Below are positions 1 to 10,973 of a DNA stretch of 64,000 nucleotides, piece after piece. Both the position numbers and the translations under genes were made by a program. Positions within the stretch are counted from its first letter, which is position 1; every line of letters starts with the position of its first letter. The notes beneath the pieces were generated by a model. That model did not search any database and was not told the origin of the DNA. It saw only the letters and a program-made list of their open reading frames with translations. The stretch is from Lichina pygmaea. Lineage: Eukaryota; Ascomycota; Lichinomycetes; Lichinales; Lichinaceae. The DNA is taken from the NCBI GenBank assembly GCA_963422465.1, contig OY730172.1:3286001-3350000 (forward strand), written 5' to 3'.

Positions 1-2430
1 GACAGTCCGCGGCGCAGCGGTGTATCTTGTCTTTGCTTCAACCAATACCGAGATCGTCGCTATTGGGTCATCCATACGATACGTGTTATATCAGAGCGTA
101 GGTAATTGTCTGCTTCGCCTCGCACAGCTCGTGGGATTTTGGGGTGCCTCCCTGTACATCAGACGATACTACCATACAGTACGTACGTACCGGACATAGA
201 TCAGAACTGGCTTGAGCAATAGGGTCGAGGTGAGAGCAGACCCAGTGACATCCAGCCACGAAAATGTTCGCAGATGTTGATCATTCTTGAGTGTTTGTGG
301 TTCCTCATCAAGACAGATCAGAATGATATTGTTAGTATCTTGTGCCACAGTGCAGGATAAACGTGAGCGTACCTCCAGAAAAAGCGCTACAACCCCGTCA
401 GCTCTTGTGAGGCATCTCGAACCTTGAAGACAAACTTACCCAGCAGAGCTAAAGATTGAACAAGAGTCAAGTTCAAAAGTTGTCATATGATGAAACGCCA
501 TGGTTATCAAGTGCAAACATCTTGACACTTTTTCAACTCTGAAATCTCTAGCCTCAAGCCGTAATGTACGATAGGACTCTAATTGTCATCAACTCATGTT
601 TTCAGACCCTTTCTGTTCATCACAAAAGGAAATTTCTGTAAGTACCTCGACTCCCTTAGATCCCTTCTCTATCCACTCTCCAACTTCCCTCTTCTTCTCT
701 CTCACCATCACTTTCTCATACTGATTCTCTCTCCCTGATACCAAGTATACACAGCGAGAAACATGCGAGATTATGGAAACTGGAGAAACAGGGAGAACGG
801 GGACATTGAGATTTTCTGAAATTCTGCATCGTATGCCACCAGTTGTAAGCCCCTTCTTCTGGGCCAGCATGTTCGACCACTTGGTTAAGCAGCCAGTGAA
901 TCTTCAGTCCTTTTTTTAGGGGCAGGATTGCTGTAGGTATCTTGCTTCAAGTCAGACCAGATATTTTCTTCTGTTGCCTCCTCAAGCACACTTCCTCACG
1001 TCAACACCCTCTTCTTGCGCCCCCCCCCCCCCAACTTCTTCCCCTCCTCCATCGCCCTGTCCGTCCCTATTGTTCTCCCTCTCCATACTCAGGAGAAATA
1101 GAAACAGAGTGTCGTCGTTCATGGATGTCACCCATTGAATGTACGTCGTTCAAGAGAAGACCGGTGTTCCACAAAATTTCTGCCTTGCATTTGCGCCACA
1201 CATCCGAAACTCCACTAGGGTGATGTGAGATATGTTCCACGAGTGGCGATGATGGTATTCTGGCTTGCAGATGCCACGGGAGTAGCACTTGTCGGTGTGT
1301 TGTTGAGAAGGAGGAGCAGGATGAGGGGTAGGGAGGGAAAGAGTGGTGAGGACTGGAAAGATGGCATGCGATCCGAGAACTGGTAACATTCTCGCCAGCA
1401 ATTCTCATGATGCATAGGAGATATCCTTCGAACGATTACCGGCCTCCATCAATGTAGACCTAGCACATCTTAGTAGACGACTCGTGATCTGAAAGTGGTG
1501 GCACGGGTGGATACTTGGATATCGACATGAGCATGTCTTGTGTTGTGAGTAAGAGTATGAAGTCACTGGATGCGTCCATGTGACGTACGTACGTTACGTA
1601 CGTAACTACTCGTACTTTTCCCCACCACGCCCGCCAGTAGAGTACCGTACGGAAGAGCCTTCGTACCTCCCGACGTAAGTTTTTTTTACCTGGCACTTGC
1701 CTTCGTGGTTACGTATGTATGTATGTACTCCGTACTCCGTATCTGGTAGTCGTAGCTACTGATGTACAAAGCACCTCCGTACTTCCGCACAGCAGTGCCC
1801 CTTACCGTACTGGTAGGCCCGCACGGCCCGGTACGGAAGTACATGCTTCCATAAGTAGCACTTGTGAACACTTGTCGCAACCTGCAATTGTAACTTACAA
1901 ACATGGAAACAAGTTCAGACATAGTGTTGAAGCACTGCTACTAAATTTGCGTCATGATCTGGCTATGTGAGGAAAGTAAAGTACAGCATGTTCAGTTCAG
2001 GTCGGAAGAGAGTAGTTGCAGCTACCGTTGTATAGTAAATTCTCCTAGTACCGCTAGTGTTGTGTGCAGATAAACTGGCAGGCTCTATGCGTACAGTGTC
2101 CTCCAATTCCCGTCCCAAATCGCCGTCGTACCCCTCGTACATCTCAAAGATGAAAGCAAGTAGTGTAGAAGCATCACCACCCCATTCGTGTTGTGATATA
2201 GCTATGTCAGTACGTACATCCACGGAAAGGGAAGTTGTATCCTTCTGATACTCCTTGTACAGTAAACCACAATATAGCGGTACCTCGGACCGCGATCACT
2301 AAAAGCGGGTAGATTAGTGTTTATGATAGGAGGAAAGTAACCCACAGTATAGGGGACGGGGGAAGCGGGAGAGGGAAGGGGGCTGAGGTCGAGAAACATA
2401 AAGTGAGGGAGAGTACGCCTCGTACATTGT
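1..2430. other. Gene-free spacer
   Basis: No convincing coding region is seen. The short open frames on both strands lack splice structure, protein-like composition and family resemblance. Content is pyrimidine-rich runs (about 600-730 and 960-1080, including a C run near 1020) and GTAC-type palindromes (near 180, 1580-1610 and 1710). The far left may belong to the flank of a gene outside the window. Confidence 0.6.
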
Positions 2431-2487
2431 AGTCAGTTTGACAAGAGTAGAAACAGCTATCGGTGCAGTCCCCTTCTACTACCGCAG

Positions 2488-3322
2488 CATGCGCAAGCAA
2501 ATGGCCAAGTTCCGCGCAGCACTCACCAACCTCCATTCCAAGTCGCAGTCGCACATTGCGAACATGGGAGCAGACAGCGTAGAATCGCTACTGCCGTATT
2601 CGCACGATGATCCGACTATGTAAGTATTTGAATGACTGTGTTCCCTCGATCATTGTTGTGCTTCCAGTCTCTCAAACACACGAACCTGGTCCTCGTCGGC
2701 CAAAAAAAATGCCACCGACCGCTACCACCACAGCAGGGGCGGCATGGTGTAGTGGGAAGCTGGTGAGAGTTTCCCACTACGTGGCACCCATGACCCGGAA
2801 CTAGTGGTGTCAGGCCTGGAGAACCTGACTAAACTAGTCGTCAGTTCGAATCTGACCCACCCCACATTCTGCCACAAAAAACCCCCGAGATTCATAGAAC
2901 TTGTCTAAGATGTACTCCTCGCAAGATGTATGAAAGCCCTCAAGAAATAGCTCACCCAATATCCGTCAAGATCCACAAACCCTCATTACTGTGGTTTTCC
3001 TATTTCCCCTACGGGGTTTGGGATTTTCCCACAGTACGTACACTACAAACCACGGGGTGTACGGTAAATACGTGAGGCTCCTGAGTCAAGTCTACCAGAG
3101 ACAAAAATTCCTTCAACAAGTTCTGCATGGCTTAACAGCCGAATCAGTGTAAGAATCAAATCAAATCAAAAAACCACCACAGCAGCCACTTGGCCCACGT
3201 CATGGTCGCTATACAACGACGCGCAGTACGCCTTTGTGACAGGCTTGTTCACAGTCTTTGGCTTGTTTGTGAGCATTGCTGGATACATGCTACCGCAATG
3301 GATCCGGACGAAGTTCAAATAG
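2488..3322 (+). CDS. Unrecognised spliced gene candidate with membrane C-terminus
   Basis: Two exon-like pieces are visible. The first contains ATG 2488, codes for a basic/polar segment (MRKQMAKFRAALTNLHSK and onward) and runs into a clean GTAAGT donor at 2620. The second ends at TAG 3320-3322 and codes for a hydrophobic stretch (AFVTGLFTVFGLFVSIAGY) followed by a basic tail ending WIRTKFK, as in a small single-pass membrane protein. How they join is unclear: acceptors near 2669 (TTCCAG), 3134 (TTAACAG) and 3180 (CACAG) are possible, and a middle exon may exist. An upstream exon before 2479 (acceptor GGTGCAG) is also possible. The family is not recognised. The tRNA-like sequence at 2736-2864 would lie in the intron, so these may instead be two genes. 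Confidence 0.3.
2736..2864 (+). tRNA. tRNA-like sequence, possibly intron-bearing or a tRNA-derived relic
   Basis: A perfect pol III A-box consensus (TGGTGTAGTGG, 2745-2755) is followed by a B-box-like GTTCGAATCT (2844-2853). The T arm forms five pairs (2840-2844 with 2852-2856) around a normal seven-base loop. 2736-2742 pairs 6/7 with 2857-2863 as an acceptor stem. Against a normal tRNA: the A box is two bases out of register with that acceptor stem, the D stem is weak, no convincing anticodon arm is seen, and the span is 129 bases. A perfect hairpin (GTCAGG/CCTGAC) lies in the middle. Could be a tRNA with an unusual intron, a tRNA pseudogene or a SINE head. Confidence 0.3.
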
Positions 3323-3418
3323 TACGCATCGTACTGTACTAGCTAGTGCACGCTTCTGCTTGGGGACTGGGGCTAATGAGCTTGCCTTTGAGATAGTGGG
3401 CCACCGGGGTACACCTGG

Positions 3419-3856
3419 ATGACCGCCAAGTTCGACGCGGTCATGGCGGCCGTTGCGAAAACACACTCCCGGGTCGAAACCATCGGGGTGTCCTTGGGGG
3501 TTCCTGAAATCCGGGCCGATGCCGGTGCGGCCAATACCAGCGCCACCGACGCCGGCGTCGCCGCGGCGGCGGCAGTGGCCAGCGCGGCGGCGGCAGCAGC
3601 CGCAACAAATGCACTCGAGGTGCAGCGAAACGATCTCGCTGGCCAGCTGGCGCAGAAGACCGCGCACGAGCTTGAGACGGAGCTGGAGATGAACTACCTC
3701 CGAGCCCGACTGGCGGCCAGCCAAACTCTGCTCCAGGCCGGGCAGGAAAGGCTGGCTACCGAGGCCGAGCGCAGCGCCTCAGCGGAAAGGCGTGCCAATA
3801 CCGCCGAGCGGGAGCGGGACGAGGCTCGCGCGGAGCTGCGGCGACTGCGTGGCTAG
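3419..3856 (+). CDS. Small coiled-coil protein, hypothetical
   Basis: A 145-residue ORF starts at an ATG and shows high GC3. It has an Ala-rich central stretch (about residues 45-62) and a C-terminal half of charged heptads (repeated A-E-R-x-x-A pattern up to the terminal RRLRG), so a long helix or coiled coil is expected. No signal peptide, membrane segment or known catalytic motif is visible. It lies about 100 nt after the stop of the preceding + strand candidate, so it could be a downstream exon of that gene rather than an independent one. No function can be assigned. Antisense frames are also open because of the GC-rich composition. Confidence 0.4.
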   Translation: MTAKFDAVMAAVAKTHSRVETIGVSLGVPEIRADAGAANTSATDAGVAAAAAVASAAAAAAATNALEVQRNDLAGQLAQKTAHELETELEMNYLRARLAASQTLLQAGQERLATEAERSASAERRANTAERERDEARAELRRLRG

Positions 3857-4131
3857 GCCTGCCAAGTTAGCAAGCCGGCAACGAAACGAAAGGTCGGGGG
3901 GAGGAATGAAGGGAGGGCGAGGAGGAGGAGAAGGGGATGGGGGGCAGGCAAACTGAGCCGCCAGTTGTCGAAAACATAACTTACCTGTACTTTTTTCTGT
4001 CGAAGACATCAAACTATACGGTATTAGATCCAATACCAATTTTAAAAAACTGTTCTTGACCGAAGAAGAGAGAAGACTGCAAAAGTGAATGGTAAGTAGT
4101 CGCAGAGAGAAAAAATTTACGTACTCGGTAG

Positions 4132-4785
4132 CTAAGATGAGATGAAGATAGATATAGATGGTTGCGAGAGTCTGAACGATTGGTACTGCCGCTGCTGTTG
4201 TTGTTGTTGTTGTTGGTGGTGGTGGTGTTGATGTTGATGATGATACTGCTGTTGATGATATTGATCATATTGCTGGGGCGGTGACGTGGGTGGAATCGAC
4301 TTCGGCGGCGGCGGCGGAGGCGGCGGCGTGGCGGACACTACGTCTCGCATCGTCGGAACCTTGTTGCTGCTGCTTCCAATGGTCAGCGCGTGGCCCATGG
4401 GGGGACAGGGAATGAACGAGAGTTGCAAGTAGACATAGGGGATGAGAATCGGCTACCTCGTCCTGGTCGGGACGTGTATGACTCGACCGTGAAGGTTCGG
4501 CCTGCGCGGCGACTCGTCGAGCCCGTCGGGCCCATCGAGCCTGAGCGTTGGCTCGCGTCGCATCGACGCTGTCGACATGTCCATTGCCCTCGATCGGTTC
4601 TCCTGCAGTTGCCGCTCCCACTCGTGGATGTCGGACCTCGCCACGGTCATCGCCGCCGCCTTGGGCTCACCGTCGAGACTAAAGCAGTCTACGAGCCCGT
4701 CGTCCCGGTGGTCAAGCCCAGCTGGACCGGTGCGTATGCTCTGCAGTATCGGATACGGATCCCGACGACATCGACGCTTCGAAGT
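4132..4785 (-). CDS. Low-complexity gene candidate (proline/glutamine/histidine-rich end)
   Basis: The minus strand carries an open frame from about 4785 to 4453 with balanced, protein-like composition (includes DIHEWERQLQENRSRAMDM), then a shifted frame ending at 4132 with a proline run and a Q/H-rich tract encoded by a (GTT/GTG) microsatellite near 4195-4250. A short intron near 4400-4450 would be needed to join them, but no convincing splice pair was found. The plus strand also has a plausible C-terminal reading ending at TGA about 4815-4817 (DDIDASKFMLGVLEE), so the coding strand is uncertain. No family is recognised. Confidence 0.22.
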
Positions 4786-4882
4786 TCATGCTGGGCGTCT
4801 TGGAAGAAACAATGACGGAGTGATGACAACGGAAACCGAGATGAATCTGGCGGGGAGGGACGGCTAGGAGAGATGTGAAAGC

Positions 4883-4932
4883 TCCTAGGAGAAGTAATCT
4901 GGGATACAAATCCTAGGAGAATATTCCTAGGA
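4883..4932. repeat. Palindromic TCCTAGGA repeats
   Basis: Three copies of the 8-bp palindrome TCCTAGGA lie at 4883-4890, 4911-4918 and 4925-4932, each followed by GAAG, GAAT or GAAA, with a related GCTAGGAG at 4863. They sit at the point where similarity to the TFIIIC-like fragment stops, so they may mark a rearrangement boundary. Confidence 0.5.
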
Positions 4933-5682
4933 GAAAGACAAGTTCTATGAGAGAGTCGAAAAGCTCAACGTAGATATTGAGGTCAGACCAGCTAATCCCG
5001 TCGCCCGGGAGCCCACCGGCCTCCATTGCCCGCTCGATATGGTTTTGATAGCGCTCTCTGGCCTTTCCAACCTCGCCCAGGTCGATGTAGGTCTCCGCAA
5101 GCTGTCTCAAGATAGTGGTGTCTTCCGGGATCATATCCAGCATCTGTTCGAATTCACGCGCAGCTCTGACTTTGTGCTTGAGCTCGCGAAGCAATAAGGC
5201 TCTTTGATACCCTGTTCGAGGATCAGCTTCACGCAGGTCAGCCACACGCTGGCCTCTCTGGGCCGATCCCTTTCTCCAGGCAGGCTCGTCCATCAGCCGC
5301 CAAAATCTTCCGAGCTGAGCCGCCAGTAGTTTCTTCTAAAACCTGGCAACGTCGGACTGGAGCGTGAAGAACTCGTTATCCTGATAAGAACCTTCATCAC
5401 TACTTCTGCATGGACATCTGCTTTCAGCATAGGTAGGGAGCGGAGGGCCACTATGTCTGCTTACGTCTCGGAGCTTTCATCCAGCTCCACATCGTCACCA
5501 TCGTCATCTTGCGGTTCCGATTCCGATCCTTCTGACATTTCCTCCGGCAGTTGATCGGCTGTAACGTCACCAGCAGGGCCGGCCTGACCGGCCTGGCCGA
5601 GCCACACATAGCTTAGGCGTTCTTCACAACTCGGATGTCTATGGTAGCTAGGGCAGGTGCAGCAACTACCACAGCGACTCAA
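4913..5682 (-). pseudogene. Fragment resembling TFIIIC TPR subunit (Sfc4/Tfc4-like)
   Basis: The frame 5293-4913 encodes TPR-like helices (FEQMLDMIPEDTTILRQLAE, then TYIDLGEVGKARERYQNHI) followed by SWSDLNIYVELFDSLIE. This order resembles the TPR superhelix of the TFIIIC subunit Tfc4/Sfc4, which binds the B block/TFIIIB side of pol III promoters. Upstream, 5682-5461 gives an acidic stretch (EPQDDDGDDVELDE), also usual in that protein's N-terminus. A full Tfc4 is about 1,000 residues; here only some 130 TPR residues remain and the match ends abruptly at the TCCTAGGA repeats. The pieces are separated by unalignable sequence. Likely a gene relic or duplicated fragment. The assignment rests on remembered family pattern only. 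Confidence 0.4.
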
Positions 5683-6023
5683 TTACACCACAAAAATTAG
5701 GAGAAGTCTACAGGCTCAGTAATGATATTGCAGATGTAAGGGAATCAGATAGGCCGTTAAATTTTTCTATTTGGTGGTGGTGTTGTAAAGTTATACGTAT
5801 GGGTTGAAGTGCAAAGTTGATTTGGATGAAAGAGGCCGGGGACTGTTGCGGTGTCCCGACCCTAGCTTGCGAGGGAAGTGGGAGGTACAAAGTACCTCCA
5901 AGGCACGGGTACTTCCAGACGCTTCGTAAGTGGGGCTCAACTGTCCTATCAACGGCGCCAACGGACGACTAACGTCGAGATCAGTGGCCCTGTCGGACAG
6001 TCTCGAAAACCTCAACAATCACC

Positions 6024-8182
6024 ATGTTCAAAAAGAAGCCAACTGTATGCTCTCTCTTGCGATCCAACGAGTAGCTCACTGATAAAAGTTAGATCAAACC
6101 ACTCGCACCATTGCGGTCCTCGGATCGCCGCAAGATCGCGGACCAAATAATCGCCGACTTCCAAATCGATATAACGTCGAGCCCCCAGAACATCGAAGGA
6201 CAACAACCCAATTCTCAAACCCATGCCCAGGATGGCCACAGCGGCGACCTTACAGCCATTCGAAACTCCATCCTGCCAGAAAACTGTCTCTATGGCAAGT
6301 TTACGACTACTGCCGGCCCAGACCTAAAGCCAGTCCACGGCGTAGTATATGTGGGGAGCTACCATGCAGATGACCAGAGAATTTTGTGGGCCCGGGTCGA
6401 CGACAGGCTGTTTCCAACAGGTGTGCACCGCCGTGGTCTCGGTGGTTCAGTTACTGAGCTGCTGCTGCATCAGTCTATACCCTCTGGCGCAATCCCAGGC
6501 TGGTCCCGCTGCTGCATACCCCTTCCACGGTGGTGGCAAAGCTGCGCGGGGGTGCCGATCTCATGATTCCTGGTCTTGCGCGCGGACCGCCCTTCCCGAA
6601 AGCCGCCACTAGGGACGCGCTTGTTGCTGTTGCGAGTGATGAACGACCCAGTGTGTCCCTGGTTGTTGGTGTATGCGAGATCGACGTTGCCAAGCTACAG
6701 AATGTCCGCGGCGAGAAAGGAAAGGCTGTCAGATCCGTCCATTGGGTCGGAGACGAGCTCTGGGACTGGAGCACTGGCGGCAAGCCAGGAGTCACCGTAC
6801 CTGAAGCCATTGATGGCTGGGATCTCAAGGGCGACGATGAAGTCGAGCATGCCAGGAGTGCAGTTGAAGATCTGAATGTTGAGCATTCACATGACGAGGG
6901 CGGAGTATCATTGAAGACCGAGCAAGAGCCCAAGCCGGTAGATGCACCAAATTCTGGTCCAGGACAAGCTCAAGCAGATACTGCAGACGAAGCGGGCGAT
7001 AGGCAGATCGAGACCCAAGGCATGTGGCCGCTCACGTAAGAAGAAAATCCACTGACTTGCGAAGCAGAGATTGACAGAGTATTCCGACAAGCCTTCATAT
7101 ATGGCCTATGGCATTACAAGGGAACAAACCCCAGTCAGCCAGGTCACGGTCTCCACTTTCCTCTCTCGTCGTCCTTTGTCATTTCAGATCTGGTGCTTCC
7201 TTTCCTCCCATCCTTTTCTCCAGCGGAGACTGCAGCGTACCAGCTGAAGAAGACCAGCTGGAAGAACGCCAAGAAGTTTATCAAGCACCTCGACAAAGAG
7301 GTCCTAGTCAAGTGCAAGGAGCGGAGTGGAGGCGAGATGGTCATCCTCGACATTGACTTTGACGACCGTGAAGTCACCCATTTCCAGCCGTATGACTTGC
7401 CAAAGAAAAGCTCGGCCAACGCGGCCGACCGAGGAGGCTCGAAGAGTGTCTCGGATAAGCCAGCCACAGATGCAGCAATTGGACAGAAGCTCAGAAGGGT
7501 CTCACTATACCGGCCAAAGGACAAACTGACTCCAATATTCAGCGCCGGGGGATCAAAGTCAGTGTTGATCCAGCGACCCAGTCGCTACTAGCGCGCTTAC
7601 TGTGACAGGCTTAAATCTACATATGTAGCCACCGAGATCCGGGAACTTGTCACGGGCTACATCGAGGCCGAGTCCCTGGTCATTTCCACCAACAAGCGCA
7701 TGGTGAAGCTTGACCCCGTACTAGCGAACGCTGTGTTCGACTCATCGAAGGACCAAGCAGTGATCGCCAAAGGCGAAGTCACACGCGAAGCCCTCGTGGA
7801 GCGTGTTGCGCAGGCGTGTTCGACGTCCTGGGTCATTCTTCGGGCCGATCAGACGATCAGCAGTGTGAAACCTAAAGCCGGCACGGCACCTCAGATCCAG
7901 ATCCTGATGGAGACGCGCTCGGGCAATAAGACAGTCACGAAGACGTCTGGTCTCGAGGTCTACCACATCAACCCCCAGCTTCTGGCGGATGAGCTGCAGA
8001 AGACGTGCGCCAGCTCGACGAGCGTGAATCAGCTGGTCGGCAGCAGTCCAAAGTCTCCGTTGATGGAGGTCATGGCCCAAGGCCCCCAATCGCAGGCAGT
8101 CATCAAGGCGTTGGAGAAGCGCGGAGTGAACCGTCAATGGATGGACGTCGTGGACAAGACAAAGGGGAAGAAGAAGGGGTAG
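6024..8182 (+). CDS. tma64: Translation initiation factor 2D / Tma64
   Basis: eIF2D (ligatin/Tma64) binds 40S subunits and works in post-termination ribosome recycling and non-canonical Met-tRNA delivery. Proposed exons are 6024-6044, 6093-6420, 6474-7035, 7078-7563 and 7609-8182, giving 656 aa. Order seen: N-terminal DUF1947-like start (MFKKKP, then IKPLAPLRSSDRRK), a PUA domain (KLRGGADLM, GLARGPPFPK, VAVGVCEID-like), a SWIB/MDM2-like middle (LKKTSWKNAKKFIKHLDKE, DIDFDD) and a C-terminal SUI1 domain (CASSTSVNQLVGSSPK, VMAQGPQSQAV, VVDKTKGKKKG). Splice sites at 6045, 6421/6473 and 7564/7608 restore the frame. The junction at 7036-7077 is doubtful: an in-frame TAA (7037-7039) lies inside a GTAAGA donor, and the 42-nt intron would also remove conserved EIDR codons. 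Initiation context CACCATGT is good. Confidence 0.93.
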
Positions 8183-9676
8183 AGCACCGTACCACCCGTG
8201 CCGCGGTGATGGAGCCCTGCTCCGTCATCTTGTCAATCTCCCTTGATGTTGTCCGCCTGAAATGTTTGATCACGACTCGGCAGCCGACAGCTGGAGCCAA
8301 TTTCTGTCATTTGCTCTGGATAGTTTGTACGCCTCGTATGTAGGTGCATGTTGCATGCTGTTGCATACCATGGCTCTTGCGCACGGACATTCAAGAATGA
8401 ATTCGTTGGCCTTTCAACAGAAACAGCATTTGGTGTAGGATGGCTGTTTCCTGGAAAAACATGGCTGATACTGTGAAACGAAGTGTAATACCTATACTGC
8501 TATTGAGTAGCACGGGTACGTATAGGGATAACAACTCCCTTCCTCCCATCCTACAGTATCACGACACAAGTCTGCGTACGCCCCTACATGCTGTTGGTCG
8601 CAATGGTCACAAATGACGTGACGATAGCAACATCTCTTTCGCGATACCGAAGTCGCATTACTGACAATCAGATGGACGTTCCCAAGGTTGATTTTGTATG
8701 GGGCCGTCCACATACTAGTGTCGTGCCAATTCATAGCCAAGCTTGCGCCGTGATAATTCGTGCAATGACAGGATAGGAATCTGAGATAATTGTGGTGTAT
8801 CCAGGCAGCCCTCATCAAAGTCTACAGTGGAACTGTACTCCTGCTTGATCCACTACGTACAATACGTGCAAGCCGCTCGGCTATCTCGGCTATCTCGGCT
8901 ATCCCAGCTACGGTACCATATCCCAGCTGATTATATCGACATCCTAGAGTTCTCTTGAGCCCATGAGGCTGTAGACGTACCTCGATAGGTACTGTACGAG
9001 GTGCTGAACGTTGCGTCAGGAACAGCACCCTCCCCTCAACTCCCCTTCCCCTCAACCCCCCTCCCTCTTCCACTCCTAGCCTCTCCAATCCCCTCCTCTT
9101 CCTTCCTTCAACGCACATTTCCGAACCCCCAGCAGAGCTCACTCTGTACAAACATAGGTAAAGGGGTTACCAGCACGGAGGCATTCTTTCTGAGCTCACC
9201 GTCGGACGAAGGCGGTCCTTAAGCTTACGGTACATGACCCAAAGAGCGTCCTGCTGTATGGTACGGTCTGGTGCAGTACCGTGATGTACTACGTAGTACG
9301 CGTGAGTTGGAAACTTGCTGTAGGTGATGCCAAAGAAGATCATCTCAAGAACTTGTAGCAAAACGGCTTGGGTGGACGGCCTGAGGCCGTACGGTACGTA
9401 CGGTATCGTACAGTATGGAGCTCCGATGAGGTAGGGAGGCGGCGTTCTGAGATGGACAGGTACCGTACGGCAGAAACTCATCTCGAATCCCTTGATTTTT
9501 CCAAGATGTGTTCGGGGGACTTTTGTGCGGTTACGTATGTACGACGTGATTGGACCCTCGCTCTCCTCTCTCTCCATCTCCCTCTTAGTACTGGATACGG
9601 AGGCACTGGGAAGGTACGGTAGGAGAGCTACAACTGCGACAAATATCAGAATACTTCCCACCGACCCTCATTCCAA
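8183..9676. other. Intergenic region between tma64 and mhf1
   Basis: No gene recognised. It holds GTAC-type palindromes, a ten-base tandem repeat (CTCGGCTAT, three copies, about 8875-8905), a long pyrimidine run at about 9025-9110 and several GTACGGTAC-like motifs at 9380-9460. The short open frames on both strands look random. Confidence 0.6.
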
Positions 9677-10498
9677 ATGCCAGAACCCATGGACGAGGCT
9701 CTCCAAGAGGTACGTACGTTTTCGTACGTACCTTAAATTATATGCTGTTAGGCCGCTGTGGTCCCCCCCCCCCTCTCTCCTCTCCACCAAAAGTACACCT
9801 CCTCTTCGAACCGTGCTGACCGCCGTACGGTAAATATTTTTATTGTGCTCTGAGCGTGGACAGCGTCTGAAATCAGCGTTGTGGTTCTCCATCGGCAAGA
9901 TCGTCGACGAGGAATGTTTACGTCGCGGCGTCAACGCGACGCCACAGTTCATCGGTGCGCTGACAGAGATGGTTTGGGCGCAGATAGGTATCGATGCTCT
10001 TGTGTTTCGGGTTTTGTCATCTTGTTGAGGTCTACCGTACCCGGGGCCGGAGGATGGGGGAGAGGGGGAAGAGTGGGTGGAGACGGGGTTGATGTTTTCG
10101 TGATATGCATTTCATGGCACTGATACAGATGACATGGTGAATATGTGGGAGCTAACGTGAAAAACTCTCGTGCTCCTAGAGAACGTGAGTAAAGACTTGG
10201 AAAGCTTTGCCAGGTGAGCCTCCGTTCTTCCCAGACCTAATCGAGCCTCCTTCATTTCACATCTCTCTCTGACAGCTATCTCTCCCATCCCCCCCCATCC
10301 CTCTTATTCCTCCCCTGTCAATTCTCAAAAGATTCCAACACCTGCAACTGATATGAGACCACCAGACATGCTGGACGATCAACGGTATCAACCGCCGACG
10401 TGTTGTTGCTGGCGAGGCGCAACGACGGACTAGAAGCCGTACTGCGCGGCTTTGCCGAGGAGCGCAAGAGAGAGAAGAACGCTGCCAGTGACGGATGA
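9677..10498 (+). CDS. mhf1: Mhf1 / CENP-S histone-fold protein
   Basis: MHF1 (CENP-S) pairs with MHF2 (CENP-X) as a histone-fold heterotetramer that assists FANCM-type helicases at stalled forks and is part of the inner kinetochore CENP-T-W-S-X complex. Exons: 9677-9709 (MPEPMDEALQE), 9864-9987, 10180-10213, 10366-10498. Splice pairs are GTACGT/GACAG, GTATCG/CCTAG and GTGAGC/ACCAG, all keeping frame. The product is about 107 aa and contains RLKSALWFSIGKIVDEE, TPQFIGALTEMVWAQIENV, KDLESFARHAGRSTVSTADV and LLLARRNDGLEAVLRGF: alpha1, alpha2 and alpha3 of the fold in order. The acceptor at 9854 would add three residues. The gene is easily missed because no exon exceeds 135 nt. It converges with the MARVEL gene. 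Confidence 0.93.
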
Positions 10499-10973
10499 AG
10501 TACGGAGGTATGGAGGTACACCGTTAGGTATGGGTAGACGTGAGAAAGCGACGAAGAAGAAATCAATGGGAGATGGAGCTGGAAGAGCATCGGGCTACGG
10601 AGATATGCCATAATTTGCGGGAGGGGAGATGAAAGTGCCGATTCATGGCTACCGAAAGCTTGTTGACTTTTCTTACGACGAGCGCACGAACGGTCTGATG
10701 GCTGGTTTGCAACAGTATCCTGGCACGACTGGTACAGACGATGAGCCACAAGACGAGGAACGCATTAGATGTAAAGACACTCAACTCAGTCAGCAACGCT
10801 TGGCTATCCCAATTCACGAATCCGAAGACAGTTTGACAATCTGTAGGGTGAAAAGCATTAAAAGTACACTAAATCCACCATGCCGAATCAAGCGCCGGAC
10901 GAAACGACCAAAACATAACGCTGCGATAGGGTATCAAACACCGATTGCTGATGATACATCTCCCGTCTCAGGT

